A stretch of 64,000 bases of DNA, from NCBI RefSeq assembly GCF_030269305.1, contig NZ_BSTC01000018.1, forward strand, positions 1 to 64,000, read 5' to 3'. Positions 22,801-29,336 of the stretch are shown piece by piece. This stretch comes from Kineosporia sp. NBRC 101731. Its GTDB lineage: Bacteria; Actinomycetota; Actinomycetes; Actinomycetales; Kineosporiaceae. The position numbers and the translations under genes are program-made. The notes under the pieces are model-generated. The model had not been told where the DNA came from and made no database searches. It was given only the letters and a program-made list of their open reading frames with translations. The stretch's first letter is position 1, and every line of letters starts with the position of its first letter.

Positions 22801-25207
22801 CGTGGCGGTCGCACCCGCGGTGGCCTCGGCGAGCACCGTGAGCGTGGTCGTGACCACCGCCTACGGCAACTCCGGGGTGGCCGGCACCGCCAATGACTTC
22901 ATCTACACCGACGTTCCGGTGATCACGGACGTCCAGCCCGCATCGGGCCCGTTGAACGGGGGGAATACGTTAGTGATCAGTGGATTTGATTTCAACAGCG
23001 CCACCGGGGTCAGTTTCGGCACGGTGGCGGCGGTGAGTTACTCGGTCATCAGTGACACCGAGATCACGGCCGTGGTGCCCGCCCAGGGGGCTGGGCCCGT
23101 GGACGTGCGGATCAGCGGAACCGGGGGCACATCACCGATCACGATCGGTGGCCGCTACCTCTACCTGGCCGTGCCGGTGGTCTCGGGCCTGGCTCCGGAT
23201 ATGGGCCCGACGGCCGGGGGCACCAGCGTCACGATCACCGGCACCGGCTTCACCAGCGGCTCGCAGGTGACGTTCGACGGTACGCCCGCCGGTTCGGTGC
23301 AGTTCGTCTCGGCTACCGAGCTGGTCGCGACCAGTCCCGCGCACGCGGCTGGAACGGTGGACGTCGTGGTGACCACGGCGGGAGGGTCATCCTTGCTGGG
23401 TGGTGCCTTCGAGTACCAGGTCGCACCGGCGGTGAGTGGTTTCTCGCCGTCGTCAGGTCCGTTGACCGGTGGAACTGCCGTCACGGTCTCGGGTTCCGGT
23501 TTCACCCCGGCGTCGACGGCGAAGTTCGGGTCCCTGGCGGCCTCGGTGCAGTACGTTTCCCCGACCCGCCTGGATGTGGTCAGCCCGGCGGGTGCGCCGG
23601 GGCCGGTGAATGTGGTGGTCACGACGGCCGGGGGTGATTCCGCACCGGGAACCTTCACCTACGTCCCGGTGCCCCTGATCGTGACGCTCTCACCCGATGC
23701 CGGCCCGACCGCGGGCGGAACCACCCTGACGGTTGGTGGTTCCGGCCTGGCCGGGGGCACCGTGACCGTCGACGGCATTGCTGTCACACCGGACTCGGTG
23801 ACCGATTCGTCCATCGTTCTCCGCACTCCCGCCCATCCCGCAGGGACGGTGACCGTGCGGGTGGCGACCGTCGGAGGTGCGACGGAGGGCGCCTTCACCT
23901 ACGTGGCACCGCAGTCCACGCCGGTGCTGTCGGCGGTCGAACCGGCGAGCGGTCCGGAGGCGGGCGGTAATACGGTCACGCTGACCGGGGTGGGATTCAC
24001 CGGCGCCACCGAGGTGAAGTTCGGGGGCGGTGCGGCGAGTTTCACCGTGGTCGACGATTCCACGATCACGGCGGTCGTTCCGGCCGGAACCGTTGGTGCG
24101 GTGCTGGTTTCCGTGACCACGCCGAACGGTACGACCGGCGGGACGGTGAGCTACTCCTACCTCGAGCCGCCGGTGGCGCCGACCATCACCGGGGTGGAGC
24201 CGACCGTCGGGCCGGTCGCCGGGGGTACCCGCATCACCATCACCGGAACCGGTTTCGACGCGGACACGACGGTGACGTTCGACGGAGTGCCGGGTTCGGA
24301 GGTGGTGATCGGGGCCTCGGCAACCCGCCTGCTCCGGGCCCTACCGAGCGGGATCCGGGCCGCCTCGTCCACCTCGCTGACCGTTCTGACCCCCGCGCAC
24401 GCCGAGGGACCGGCCGCGGTCACCGTGACGAACACGGCCGGAAGTGCGGATGCCGAAATTGATTTCACCTACGTTCCGCCGCTGCTGGAGACCACGGTCA
24501 ATCTTGAGGTGGAGGTGAACGCGGCCACGGCGGTGGCCCCGCAGGGTTCGTTGTACGCCGGCCTGACGGTGCAGGCGTGCTCGACGCCGAACCGGGGTTC
24601 CAGTTCGATCGGAACCGACGCGGCCTTCTGCCGCTACACCGCCCCGGACCGGGCGGGCGTCGACGCCTTCACGATGCGGGTCACCGACGAGATCGGGCAG
24701 ACCGCGACGCAGGCCGTGCGGATCACGGTGATCGAGAACGATCCGGGCGGGGAGGGCACCGGCGGGGACGGGGGTGACGACGGTGGCACCGGCTCGGGCG
24801 GTGGCGGCGGCAATGACAACAACGGTGGTTCGGACGGTGACAACTCGGGTGGTGACAACTCGGGCGGCGGTGATTCGGGATCCGGTGGTTCGGGATCCGG
24901 GGGTGGTGGGGGCAACGACACCCCGGGCCGGGGCAATCCCACGATCGGGGTCCCCACCCCGACCACGTCACCCGTTCCCCCTGTCCCGACCACATCCCCC
25001 GTCCCCACCGTCGCCGCGACCCCGAGCCCGACCCCGGCTCCCACGGTGTTCAACGGGGCCCTGCCCAAGAGCCTGCTGATCCCGCTGATCATCGGTATCA
25101 GCACCCTGCTGGCGGCGGTGCTGGCGGCGAGTACCTGGTATCTGTGGTGGCCTTGGCTACTCCTGCTGCTGGCCCGTCGCCGGCGGCGGAAGCACGGCGA
25201 GGACTAG
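13853..25207 (+). CDS. Giant membrane-anchored surface protein with 39 IPT/TIG repeats
   Basis: A 3784-residue protein. It has a signal peptide (about 1-38), then an N-terminal domain (about 39-222) resembling 'choice-of-anchor P' modules. From about 14521 to 24470 I count 39 IPT/TIG immunoglobulin-like repeats of about 85 residues, each opening with a P.V..[ILV]SP..GP..GGT-like motif and containing TQITAVAPAG and FTY-like strands. The tail is a Cys-containing domain, a Gly/Asp/Ser-rich linker, a Pro/Thr-rich stretch, a membrane helix (about 3738-3772) and a basic cytoplasmic end RRRRRKHGED. No LPXTG is present. It is probably a long stalk-like adhesin. In repeats 18-32 a higher-order order of types recurs; repeats 25-27 and 28-30 are close copies. 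Codon use is more T-rich around 20.6-21.4 kb, and a rare TTA codon occurs near 22969. Confidence 0.9.
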   Translation: MSSSRSSGTAAPWLVRALVVLLLALVLVPLTARRSDAFAGTVMASAYGGRDLGSAASPANTIYSQSSYPSTPTASQGSVGGLITLGAMSSTATADPLADTASSTATSGGLSIAGVLSLAAASATCTATPSGATATVQASGLTLLGLPLNTVPSGNIPPNTTIQQTNLFGQNTGYITFNEQTYTTSGGQYYLVTNAVHLVNKTTGGVVTGNIELSHVECGTTAPITPIISSITPNQGPETGGTTVTVTGINLFAITSVTFGAANATSYTMNASQTTLTAIAPVGTGTASIRITNVAGTSADTVADDFSYIPKPTVTGINPTIGPTAGGTSVVITGTNLATATGVKFGANAATSYLVNSNAQITAVAPARSAGQIDVTVTTVGGTSGAVTADQYTYIAQPTVTNVSPANGPLTAGTGVTVTGTDFTGVTAVRFGATNASYTLNSATQLTAVAPAGSVGPVDVTVTAAGGTSATSPADLYTYAAGPTVVAVVPSSGPTSAGTSVVITGTALSGATVVKFGTTAAPGFTVNSATQITATAPAGSAGTVDVTVTTPGGTSPTSAADQYTFVTAPAVTSISPTRGQLAGGTTVVITGTTLGGASAVKFGALNATSFVQNSPTQITAVAPAGTAGTVDVTVATVGGTSATSFTDRFTYVAAPTVTNVSPTVGPIAGGTSVTLTGTNFTGATGATFGGTAATSVTVSSDTQMVVTAPARTAGTVDIVVTAPGGVSATSSADQFTYANAPTVTALAPASGPTTAGAVAVITGTDLSGATAVTFGANPASSFVVNSSTQITAVAPSGSVGPVDVTVTTPGGISALTPADQYTYLGAPTVSSVSPGRGPLGGGDAVVIIGANLTGASVVKFGATNASSFTVNSATQITAVAPAGPLGTVDVTVTTLGGTSPTSSSDQYSYVAAPTVTAISPTTGSTTGGTTVTVTGTGFTGATSVSFGGAPAAGLITVSSDTQITAVAPAHAAGPVDVTVTAPGGISATSAADRFTFVAPPAVIGLSPSGGAAIGSLTQVVTITGTGFTGATGVTFDGYPTIQILSVTPTQIQIRGIPPHPTGQVHVQVTNPYGTSDATPADLYTYQGLPTVTAVSPSAGPLSGGATVVVTGTGFTGASAVSFGSGPATSYTVDSATQITAVTPSGTAGTVDVRVTAVGGISSVVVADRYTYQAAPVITGLSPTHGPVAGGILVSITGSRFSGATTVTFDGVAAAGVITVSSDTQIFAQTPAHVAGPVAVVVTAPGGTSPAAGYLYVGTPTVSGLSPVNGPIAGGTPVVITGTGFTTVSGATAVQFGGTNASTYTVNSDTQITAVTPPHGAGAVGVTVTTIDGGTSAPGSFTYIPVPVVTGILPAQGPEAGGTNVTVSGTGFTTASSVRFDGSPASFTVDSDTRITAVAPAGTGLADVTVTTAGGVSATGTADQFRYVGTPNLTSVSPTSGPVAGGTSVTITGTQFYGVTGVTFGGTAATSYTVVSPTQITATAPAGSAGPVDVRVATTDGGTSSAETVFTYLADPVVAGLSPASGTTGGGTVVLISGSGFSVATAVRFGSVPAASFTVNSGSQITAVSPAGAVGTVDVTVVGPYATSATSSSDRFTYAAGPTLTGVTPSAGPLAGGTTVSIAGTGFTLTSTVTVGGNAATSVQYVSPTQLTVMVPAGSAGPADVVVVTQYGQDSLTGGYVYRTAPSVSALAPDTGPESGGTVVTITGTGFTDATQVRFGSSVATFTVSTDTRITATAPAGTGSVDVTVTGPGGVSVLLGADRYRYAPVPVVALLSLSFGPTGGGTAVTVTGSGFTGATAVAVNGSSVPFTVLNDTTLTFTSPGGAGDVPVVVTTPGGSSAPLLFTYANAPTVTSLSPDRGPVAAGTSVTITGTGFTSGSSVAFGAVPAASVQFVSATRLVTVAPAGSGAGPVDVTVTTAGGTSSTSAADVYTYLAAPVLASVSPPSGPVGGGNTVVISGTDFTAGSSVTFDGAVATSVQYVSATELRAVVPAGASGPVLVRVTTPGGSDSGVYTYRVAPAVGSIAPGAGPEAGGTAVTIDGTGFTGATSVLFGSASAGFTVVNDTRIAATAPAGSGTVDVRVTGPGGTSAVSSADRFRYVPVPVVTSLSPALGPTAGGTALTLTGTGLTDVSSVTVGGSSVAFTVISDSVVTLVTPPGVPGNAAAVVVATAGGSSAPISFLYADAPSVSGLSPDAGPPGGGTAVTITGTDFTPVSAVTFGGVAAVVQYVSPTRLIADSPVRGSAGAVNVVVATAYGTSATGNLFTYTVSPTFSGVSPSAGPVLGGTTIVIAGSGLTGVSEVTIGGVPAASYTVNSDSSITAVTPAGSPGNAVVRVATVGGFDTGVFRYANVPVISGVSPGSGPEAGGTLVTVDGSGFTGASVVSFGGVAGTGLTVSSDTRITVFAPLGTGMVDVVVTAPGGVSAASVADRYWYAPVPVVAQVNPSSGPLAGGTSMTVGGSGFSGATDVTLDGVSVGFSLVDGSTLTLTTPSHAAGAVPVVVVTPGGASAPLTFTYTDAPTVSSVSPGAGPLSGGITVTLAGSGLTGASGVTFDGVAAVSYTVNSDASITAVAPAGSPGHAVVRVTTVGGSSTGVFRYANVPVVSGVSPVAGPEAGGTLVTVDGSGFSGATVVRFGAVAASSFTVSSDSRISVFAPPGTGTVDVVVAAPGGVSASSSADRYRYAPVPAIGTAGPDTGPLGGGSVVTLSGSGFTGATDLTVGGVPVAFTVVDDSTITFTTPPGAAGSTDIVVTTPGGATAPVVFTYADIPAVNSVSPDEGPIAGGTIVTITGSGFGGATAVAFGGVPATGFAVNSPTEITATSPAQAAGVVDVRVTGPGGPTATSSADRFTYRPVPVVGALSPSSGPVTGGTPITLSGSGFGGATSVSVGGVAVPFSVADDFTVTFTTPAGTGATAVVISTAGGSAISTFTFADGPTVTALAPAAGPLSGGTSVTIDGTGFTLASTVAFGAQPAVSVQFVGPARLVAVAPAVASASTVSVVVTTAYGNSGVAGTANDFIYTDVPVITDVQPASGPLNGGNTLVISGFDFNSATGVSFGTVAAVSYSVISDTEITAVVPAQGAGPVDVRISGTGGTSPITIGGRYLYLAVPVVSGLAPDMGPTAGGTSVTITGTGFTSGSQVTFDGTPAGSVQFVSATELVATSPAHAAGTVDVVVTTAGGSSLLGGAFEYQVAPAVSGFSPSSGPLTGGTAVTVSGSGFTPASTAKFGSLAASVQYVSPTRLDVVSPAGAPGPVNVVVTTAGGDSAPGTFTYVPVPLIVTLSPDAGPTAGGTTLTVGGSGLAGGTVTVDGIAVTPDSVTDSSIVLRTPAHPAGTVTVRVATVGGATEGAFTYVAPQSTPVLSAVEPASGPEAGGNTVTLTGVGFTGATEVKFGGGAASFTVVDDSTITAVVPAGTVGAVLVSVTTPNGTTGGTVSYSYLEPPVAPTITGVEPTVGPVAGGTRITITGTGFDADTTVTFDGVPGSEVVIGASATRLLRALPSGIRAASSTSLTVLTPAHAEGPAAVTVTNTAGSADAEIDFTYVPPLLETTVNLEVEVNAATAVAPQGSLYAGLTVQACSTPNRGSSSIGTDAAFCRYTAPDRAGVDAFTMRVTDEIGQTATQAVRITVIENDPGGEGTGGDGGDDGGTGSGGGGGNDNNGGSDGDNSGGDNSGGGDSGSGGSGSGGGGGNDTPGRGNPTIGVPTPTTSPVPPVPTTSPVPTVAATPSPTPAPTVFNGALPKSLLIPLIIGISTLLAAVLAASTWYLWWPWLLLLLARRRRRKHGED
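20640..22150 (+). repeat. Higher-order duplication of three IPT/TIG repeats
   Basis: Repeats 25, 26 and 27 (from about 20640) and repeats 28, 29 and 30 (from about 21400) form two consecutive triplets with matching order. Shared stretches include SYTVNSD-SITAV-PAGSPG, GVFRYANVPV-SGVSP, GPEAGGTLVTVDGSGF and DRY-YAPVP. The unit is about 750 bp. The first copy uses visibly more T-ending codons than the second, so the two copies have diverged silently or have different origins. Confidence 0.7.
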
Positions 25208-25247
25208 GACGACGCGAGGGTGGGGGGCGAGGACCCCCTCCTTCGTT

Positions 25248-25330
25248 CGTGATCATGCAAAACCTCCCCGGCGTTCTAGAACTCTGGCCTCGACAGTTCT
25301 AGAAGTCCGGGGAGGTTTTGCATGATCACG
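25248..25330. repeat. Palindromic hairpin element, copy C
   Basis: Perfect 24-bp arms (25248-25271 and 25307-25330) with the same sequence as copy B over 22 positions, and an inner TTCTAGAACT / AGTTCTAGAA inverted repeat. It lies between the convergent giant surface-protein gene and the alditol oxidase gene. A T-rich tract follows (GGGTTTTCTTTTTTAG), so on the plus strand it can act as an intrinsic terminator for the 11.4-kb gene. Confidence 0.92.
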
Positions 25331-25345
25331 GAAGGGTTTTCTTTT

Positions 25346-26596
25346 TTAGTTCCTCAGGTCCAGGTAGCGGGACGTGAACTCGTTGGTGAACTTGCCGGCC
25401 GGGTCGGTGCGGTGCACCAGGTCCTCGAAGTCGGCCAGGCGCGGGTAGAGGGCGCGCACCCGGTCGCGGCCCAGGCCGAACACCTTGCCCCAGTGCGGGC
25501 GGGCATCGAAGTCGGACAGGGCCCCCTCGAGCGCCGCGAGGGCGGGCGTCACCTTGGTCATGTCGTCGACCCAGGTGAAGTGCAGGGCCACCGTGGTGCG
25601 TCCGTAGCAGGGGCTGAGCCACAGGTCGTCGCCCGCGATCGTGCGGATCTCGGCCACCTGCAGGGCATCCGCGAACTGGGCCGACACCGCGTGCACGGCG
25701 GCCAGCGCGGCCCCGGCCTGCTCGACGGGCAGCAGGTACTCGGACTGCACCTCGTCACCGCGGGAGGGAGTGAACTCGAAGCGGAAGTGCGGCAGCCGCT
25801 CGTGCCAGGGGCCGGGCACGCCGAGCTGCTGGGTGGCGTTCTCCGTGGGCATACCGACGATCGGGTGGCGGGGCGAATCGGCCAGGGAGGCGCCGAAGTA
25901 GCTTGCCGAGGGCTCGGGGGCCGAGGCCAGCTGCTTGCGCCAGAGCATGTCGATCACCGGCCGTCGCCAGTGGGTGAAGGCGCTGACGCTGTAGGCGCTG
26001 CCCATGATCTCGTCGAAGTCCGCGATCAGGGCGTCCAGCGGCAGGTCGTCGTACACGTACTGGCGCACGTCGAAGGTGGGCTGCGCCTTCAGGGTCAGCG
26101 CCGTCACCACCCCGGCCAGCCCCATCGCGATGACCGAGCCGTGGAAGTCCTGGTCACCGGTGTCGAGGGTGCGTAGTTCGCCGTCCGGCCCGATCAGCTC
26201 GATCCCGATCACCCCGGCAGCCAGGCAGGGGTTGCCCGTCCCCGATCCGTGGGTACCGGTGGCCGCGGCTCCGGCGACCGAGATGTGCGGCAGCGATCCG
26301 GTGTTGTGCAGGGCCAGCCCGGCGGCGTGCAGGGCGGGCATCACGTGGGCGAAGCGGGCGCTGGCCGTGACCCGGGCGCTGGACGTGGCGGTGTCGACGT
26401 CCACGCTCAGTGGCAGGTCCTCGAGGCTGAGCAGGAGCCCGTCCGTGGCCGCGACCTCGCTGAACGAGTGGCCGCTCCCGAGCACCCGTACCCGCCGGGC
26501 CCCGGCGACGAGTTCCTGCACCTGCTGGACACTGCTCGCCCGCACGTAGCGTTCCGGGGTGAAGACCACGTTCCCGGCCCAGTTGGTCAGCGTCAT
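25346..26596 (-). CDS. FAD-linked alditol (xylitol/sorbitol) oxidase
   Basis: A 416-residue flavoprotein of the VAO/PCMH family, close in length and motif order to the 418-residue alditol oxidase AldO of Streptomyces. GSGHSFSEVA (about residue 46) carries the histidine that in AldO covalently binds FAD. ISVAGAAATGTHGSGTGN is the second FAD-binding stretch, and the C-terminal domain resembles aldonolactone oxidases (HWGKVFGLGRDRVRALYPRL). It would oxidise a terminal alcohol of polyols and make H2O2. No signal peptide is seen. The ATG at 26596 has GAGAGGAAC upstream; the frame continues 30 codons further but with non-family sequence. The gene is divergent from the nitrate operon. Confidence 0.87.
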   Translation of the reverse strand: MTLTNWAGNVVFTPERYVRASSVQQVQELVAGARRVRVLGSGHSFSEVAATDGLLLSLEDLPLSVDVDTATSSARVTASARFAHVMPALHAAGLALHNTGSLPHISVAGAAATGTHGSGTGNPCLAAGVIGIELIGPDGELRTLDTGDQDFHGSVIAMGLAGVVTALTLKAQPTFDVRQYVYDDLPLDALIADFDEIMGSAYSVSAFTHWRRPVIDMLWRKQLASAPEPSASYFGASLADSPRHPIVGMPTENATQQLGVPGPWHERLPHFRFEFTPSRGDEVQSEYLLPVEQAGAALAAVHAVSAQFADALQVAEIRTIAGDDLWLSPCYGRTTVALHFTWVDDMTKVTPALAALEGALSDFDARPHWGKVFGLGRDRVRALYPRLADFEDLVHRTDPAGKFTNEFTSRYLDLRN

Positions 26597-26724
26597 GCCG
26601 CGTTCCTCTCGATCCCTGCCACAACCGCGTGGCGCTGGGAGCGATCCTGCCACCCACCCGACCCGAGCGGGACAGGGAAACCTCACAGCGCCGGGCCGGA
26701 CTGTGCGGACAACGTAGCTACTGG

Positions 26725-26751
26725 GTAATGGCAGCGGGACGACGGGGTAAC
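26725..26751 (+). promoter_or_regulatory. Candidate GlnR-type operator upstream of the nitrate operon
   Basis: The pattern GTAAT-n6-GGGAC-n6-GTAAC keeps the a-site/b-site spacing of actinobacterial GlnR boxes (gTnAC-n6-GaAAC repeated). The first and third elements match well and the GGGAC only partly; the next expected b-site is poor. It lies 66 bases before the transporter start, where nitrogen control would be expected. Confidence 0.4.
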
Positions 26752-26816
26752 ACGCACTTCGTAGCGTCGACGACGAGTTGACCGCGCGTCACCCGGACCA
26801 GCTGAGGAGCCTCCCG

Positions 26817-28175
26817 ATGGCCGAGACCATCACGACGTCCAGCAGCATCAGCACCACTCGACGGCGGGGGCGCTGGATCGATCACTGGGACCCGGAGAAC
26901 CCGGACTTCTGGAGGGAAACCGGTCGGACCGTGGCCCGGCGCAACCTCATCTGGTCGATCTTCGCCGAGCACATCGGGTTCTCCGTGTGGTTGCTCTGGA
27001 GCATCGTCGTCGTTCGACTCGGCGACGTCGGCTGGAACCTCTCCACCAGCCAGACCCTCTGGCTGACGGCCGTTCCCAGCGGCGTCGGCGCGGTTCTGCG
27101 CCTGCCCTACACCTTCGCCGTGCCCACCTTCGGCGGCCGGAACTGGACCGTGGTCTCGGCCCTGCTGCTGATCATTCCCTGCTCCGGTCTGGCCTGGGCC
27201 GTGCAGAGACCCGAGATCGGTTACGGGATGCTTCTTCTCATCGCCGCAACGGCCGGGTTCGGCGGTGGCAACTTCGCCTCCAGCATGGCCAACATCTCGT
27301 TCTTCTACCCGGAGAGGGAGAAGGGTTTCGCCCTCGGGCTGAACGCGGCCGGCGGCAACCTCGGCGTGGCCGTGGTGCAGAAGCTGGTCCCGCAGGTGAT
27401 CGTGCTCGGCGGCGGCCTGATGCTGGCTTACGCCGGGCTCGTGTACATCCCGCTGGCGGTGATCGCCGCGGTCTGCGCCTTCCTCTTCATGGACAATCTC
27501 AGCGAGGCCAAGACCGACGTGAAACCGGTCTGGCGCTCGCTGTGGTACACCGACACCTGGGTGATGTCGCTGCTGTACATCGGCACGTTCGGCTCGTTCA
27601 TCGGTTACTCCTCGGCCTTCCCGACCTTGCTCGTGGCGGTGTTCGACCGCCAGGACATCGCTCTCGCCTGGGCCTTCCTCGGCGCGGGGATCGGCTCCCT
27701 GGCCCGTCCGGCCGGTGGCTGGCTGTCGGACCGGATCGGGGGCGCGCAGATCACCATGGCGAGCTTCGCCGGGCTGGCCGTCGGCGCCGGTGCCGCCCTG
27801 TGGGCGGTGCAGCACCGGAGTCTCGGCCTGTTCTTCGTGAGCTTCATGTTCCTGTTCGTCGCCACCGGGGTCGGCAACGGCTCCACCTACCGGATGATCT
27901 CGAGGATCTTCCAGCTCAAGGGTCTTCGGGCCGGGGGAGCGCCGGCCACGATGCTGCAGATGCGTCGTGAGGCGGCCGGGGCGCTGGGCGTGATCAGTTC
28001 GGTCGGTGCCTTCGGCGGGTTCCTCGTGCCGATCTGCTATGCGTGGTCGAAGTCCGAGTTCGGCAACATCCAGCCCGCGCTGAAGTTTTACCTGGTCTTC
28101 TTCATCGTTCTTCTGTTCGTGACCTGGTTCCGCTATGCCCGCCGGGGAAGTTCGCCGGCGCGCGAAGGGGTCTGA
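26817..28175 (+). CDS. Nitrate/nitrite MFS transporter (NarK/NasA family)
   Basis: A 452-residue, 12-helix major facilitator protein of the nitrate/nitrite porter family. Conserved features visible are WSIFAEHIGFSVWLLWS in helix 1, the Gly-rich nitrate signature GFGGGNFASSMANISFFYP and GLNAAGGNLGV in helix 5, and a second GxGNGSTYRMI in the C-terminal half. It imports nitrate for the assimilatory enzymes encoded directly downstream. The ATG at 26817 follows GAGGAG with good spacing. A GlnR-like site lies upstream and the HemD/DNA-binding regulator gene starts 57 bp after its stop. Confidence 0.92.
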   Translation: MAETITTSSSISTTRRRGRWIDHWDPENPDFWRETGRTVARRNLIWSIFAEHIGFSVWLLWSIVVVRLGDVGWNLSTSQTLWLTAVPSGVGAVLRLPYTFAVPTFGGRNWTVVSALLLIIPCSGLAWAVQRPEIGYGMLLLIAATAGFGGGNFASSMANISFFYPEREKGFALGLNAAGGNLGVAVVQKLVPQVIVLGGGLMLAYAGLVYIPLAVIAAVCAFLFMDNLSEAKTDVKPVWRSLWYTDTWVMSLLYIGTFGSFIGYSSAFPTLLVAVFDRQDIALAWAFLGAGIGSLARPAGGWLSDRIGGAQITMASFAGLAVGAGAALWAVQHRSLGLFFVSFMFLFVATGVGNGSTYRMISRIFQLKGLRAGGAPATMLQMRREAAGALGVISSVGAFGGFLVPICYAWSKSEFGNIQPALKFYLVFFIVLLFVTWFRYARRGSSPAREGV

Positions 28176-28232
28176 ATCATCCGATCAGCACTAGGCTTTG
28201 GCATTCGTTCCCCTCGGGAGGTACGCACCGCC

Positions 28233-29336
28233 ATGGCCACCGAGACCCTTCGCGGATTCTCCGTCCTGCTCACCTGCGACCGCCGCGCCGACGAACTGGC
28301 CGCCAACTTCGTCCGGCGTGGCGCCACCGTGATCCAGGCGCCGACCCTGCGGTTCCTGCCGCTCGAGGAGGATGACGCATTGATCGACGTCACCAGAACC
28401 GTGGTGGAGCGACCACCGGACGTCGTGATCGTGACCACGGCCATCGGGTTCCGCGGCTGGATCGAGACCGCCGACGCGGCGGGCCTGGCGCCACACCTGC
28501 TCGAGGTGCTCGCGGAGTCGCACATCATGGCCCGGGGTCCGAAGGCTCGCGGGGCGATCCGCGCGGCCGGGCTGATCGAGAGCTGGTCCGCCGCTTCGGA
28601 AACCATCTCCGAGGTGGTGGAAGCCCTTGTTTCCCAGGGGGTTGCGGGGAGACGGGTGGTGATCCAGTTGCACGGGGCCACGGACGAGACCGCCATCGGC
28701 CGGCTCCGGGCCGCCGGGGCCGACGTGGTGCCCGTTCCGGTGTATCGGTGGGGTGCGGCGCCCGATCCGGGGGCAGTGGAGAAATCGATCGAAGCCACCT
28801 GCAACAGAACGGTGGACGCGGTCGTGTTCACCAGTGCCCCTGGCGCCCAGGCGTTTCTGGATGCGGCTGCGCGGATGGGACTGCTGGATCGTCTGGTCGA
28901 GGCACTGCAGGAAGACGTGGTTCCCGCCGCAGTCGGTCTGGTCACGGCGAGACCGTTGCTCGATGCGGGGGTGCGACCGCTGGTTCCGGACCGCAGCCGG
29001 CTCGGGGCCCTCATCCGCACGACGGTGGACCATCTCAGCACCTCCTGCGTGCGCAGCTGGCCCACCGCCGGGGGAGAGCTCGAGCTGCGCGGGCAGATGG
29101 CTGTGCTCGACGGCGAGCCGCTGGTGCTCTCACCGGCCCCGATGGCCATTCTGCGGGAACTGGCCCGCCGGCCCGGTCACGTGGTCGATCGCGCCACCCT
29201 GCTGGCGGCCCTGCCCGGGGCGGGCGATCTGCACGCCGTGGAGATGGCCGTGGGGCGGTTGCGCTCGGCCCTGGGCACGCCCGGGCTGGTGCAGACCGTG
29301 GTGAAGCGTGGTTACCGGCTGGTGGTCCAGTCATGA
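28233..29336 (+). CDS. nnaR: HemD-like/winged-helix nitrate regulator (NnaR type)
   Basis: A 367-residue protein. Residues 1-255 have the uroporphyrinogen-III synthase (HemD) fold (FSVLLTCDRRADELAANFVR; VTTAIGFRGWIE; VVFTSAPGAQAFLDAA). Residues 265-367 form an OmpR-type winged helix (LSPAPMAILRELARRPGHVV; TVVKRGYRLVV). This fusion is known in actinobacteria as NnaR, a co-activator of nitrate/nitrite assimilation genes together with GlnR. The placement inside the nitrate operon agrees. Whether the HemD half has any synthase activity or only senses tetrapyrrole is unresolved. Its TGA overlaps the nitrate reductase ATG (ATGA at 29333-29336). Confidence 0.88.
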   Translation: MATETLRGFSVLLTCDRRADELAANFVRRGATVIQAPTLRFLPLEEDDALIDVTRTVVERPPDVVIVTTAIGFRGWIETADAAGLAPHLLEVLAESHIMARGPKARGAIRAAGLIESWSAASETISEVVEALVSQGVAGRRVVIQLHGATDETAIGRLRAAGADVVPVPVYRWGAAPDPGAVEKSIEATCNRTVDAVVFTSAPGAQAFLDAAARMGLLDRLVEALQEDVVPAAVGLVTARPLLDAGVRPLVPDRSRLGALIRTTVDHLSTSCVRSWPTAGGELELRGQMAVLDGEPLVLSPAPMAILRELARRPGHVVDRATLLAALPGAGDLHAVEMAVGRLRSALGTPGLVQTVVKRGYRLVVQS

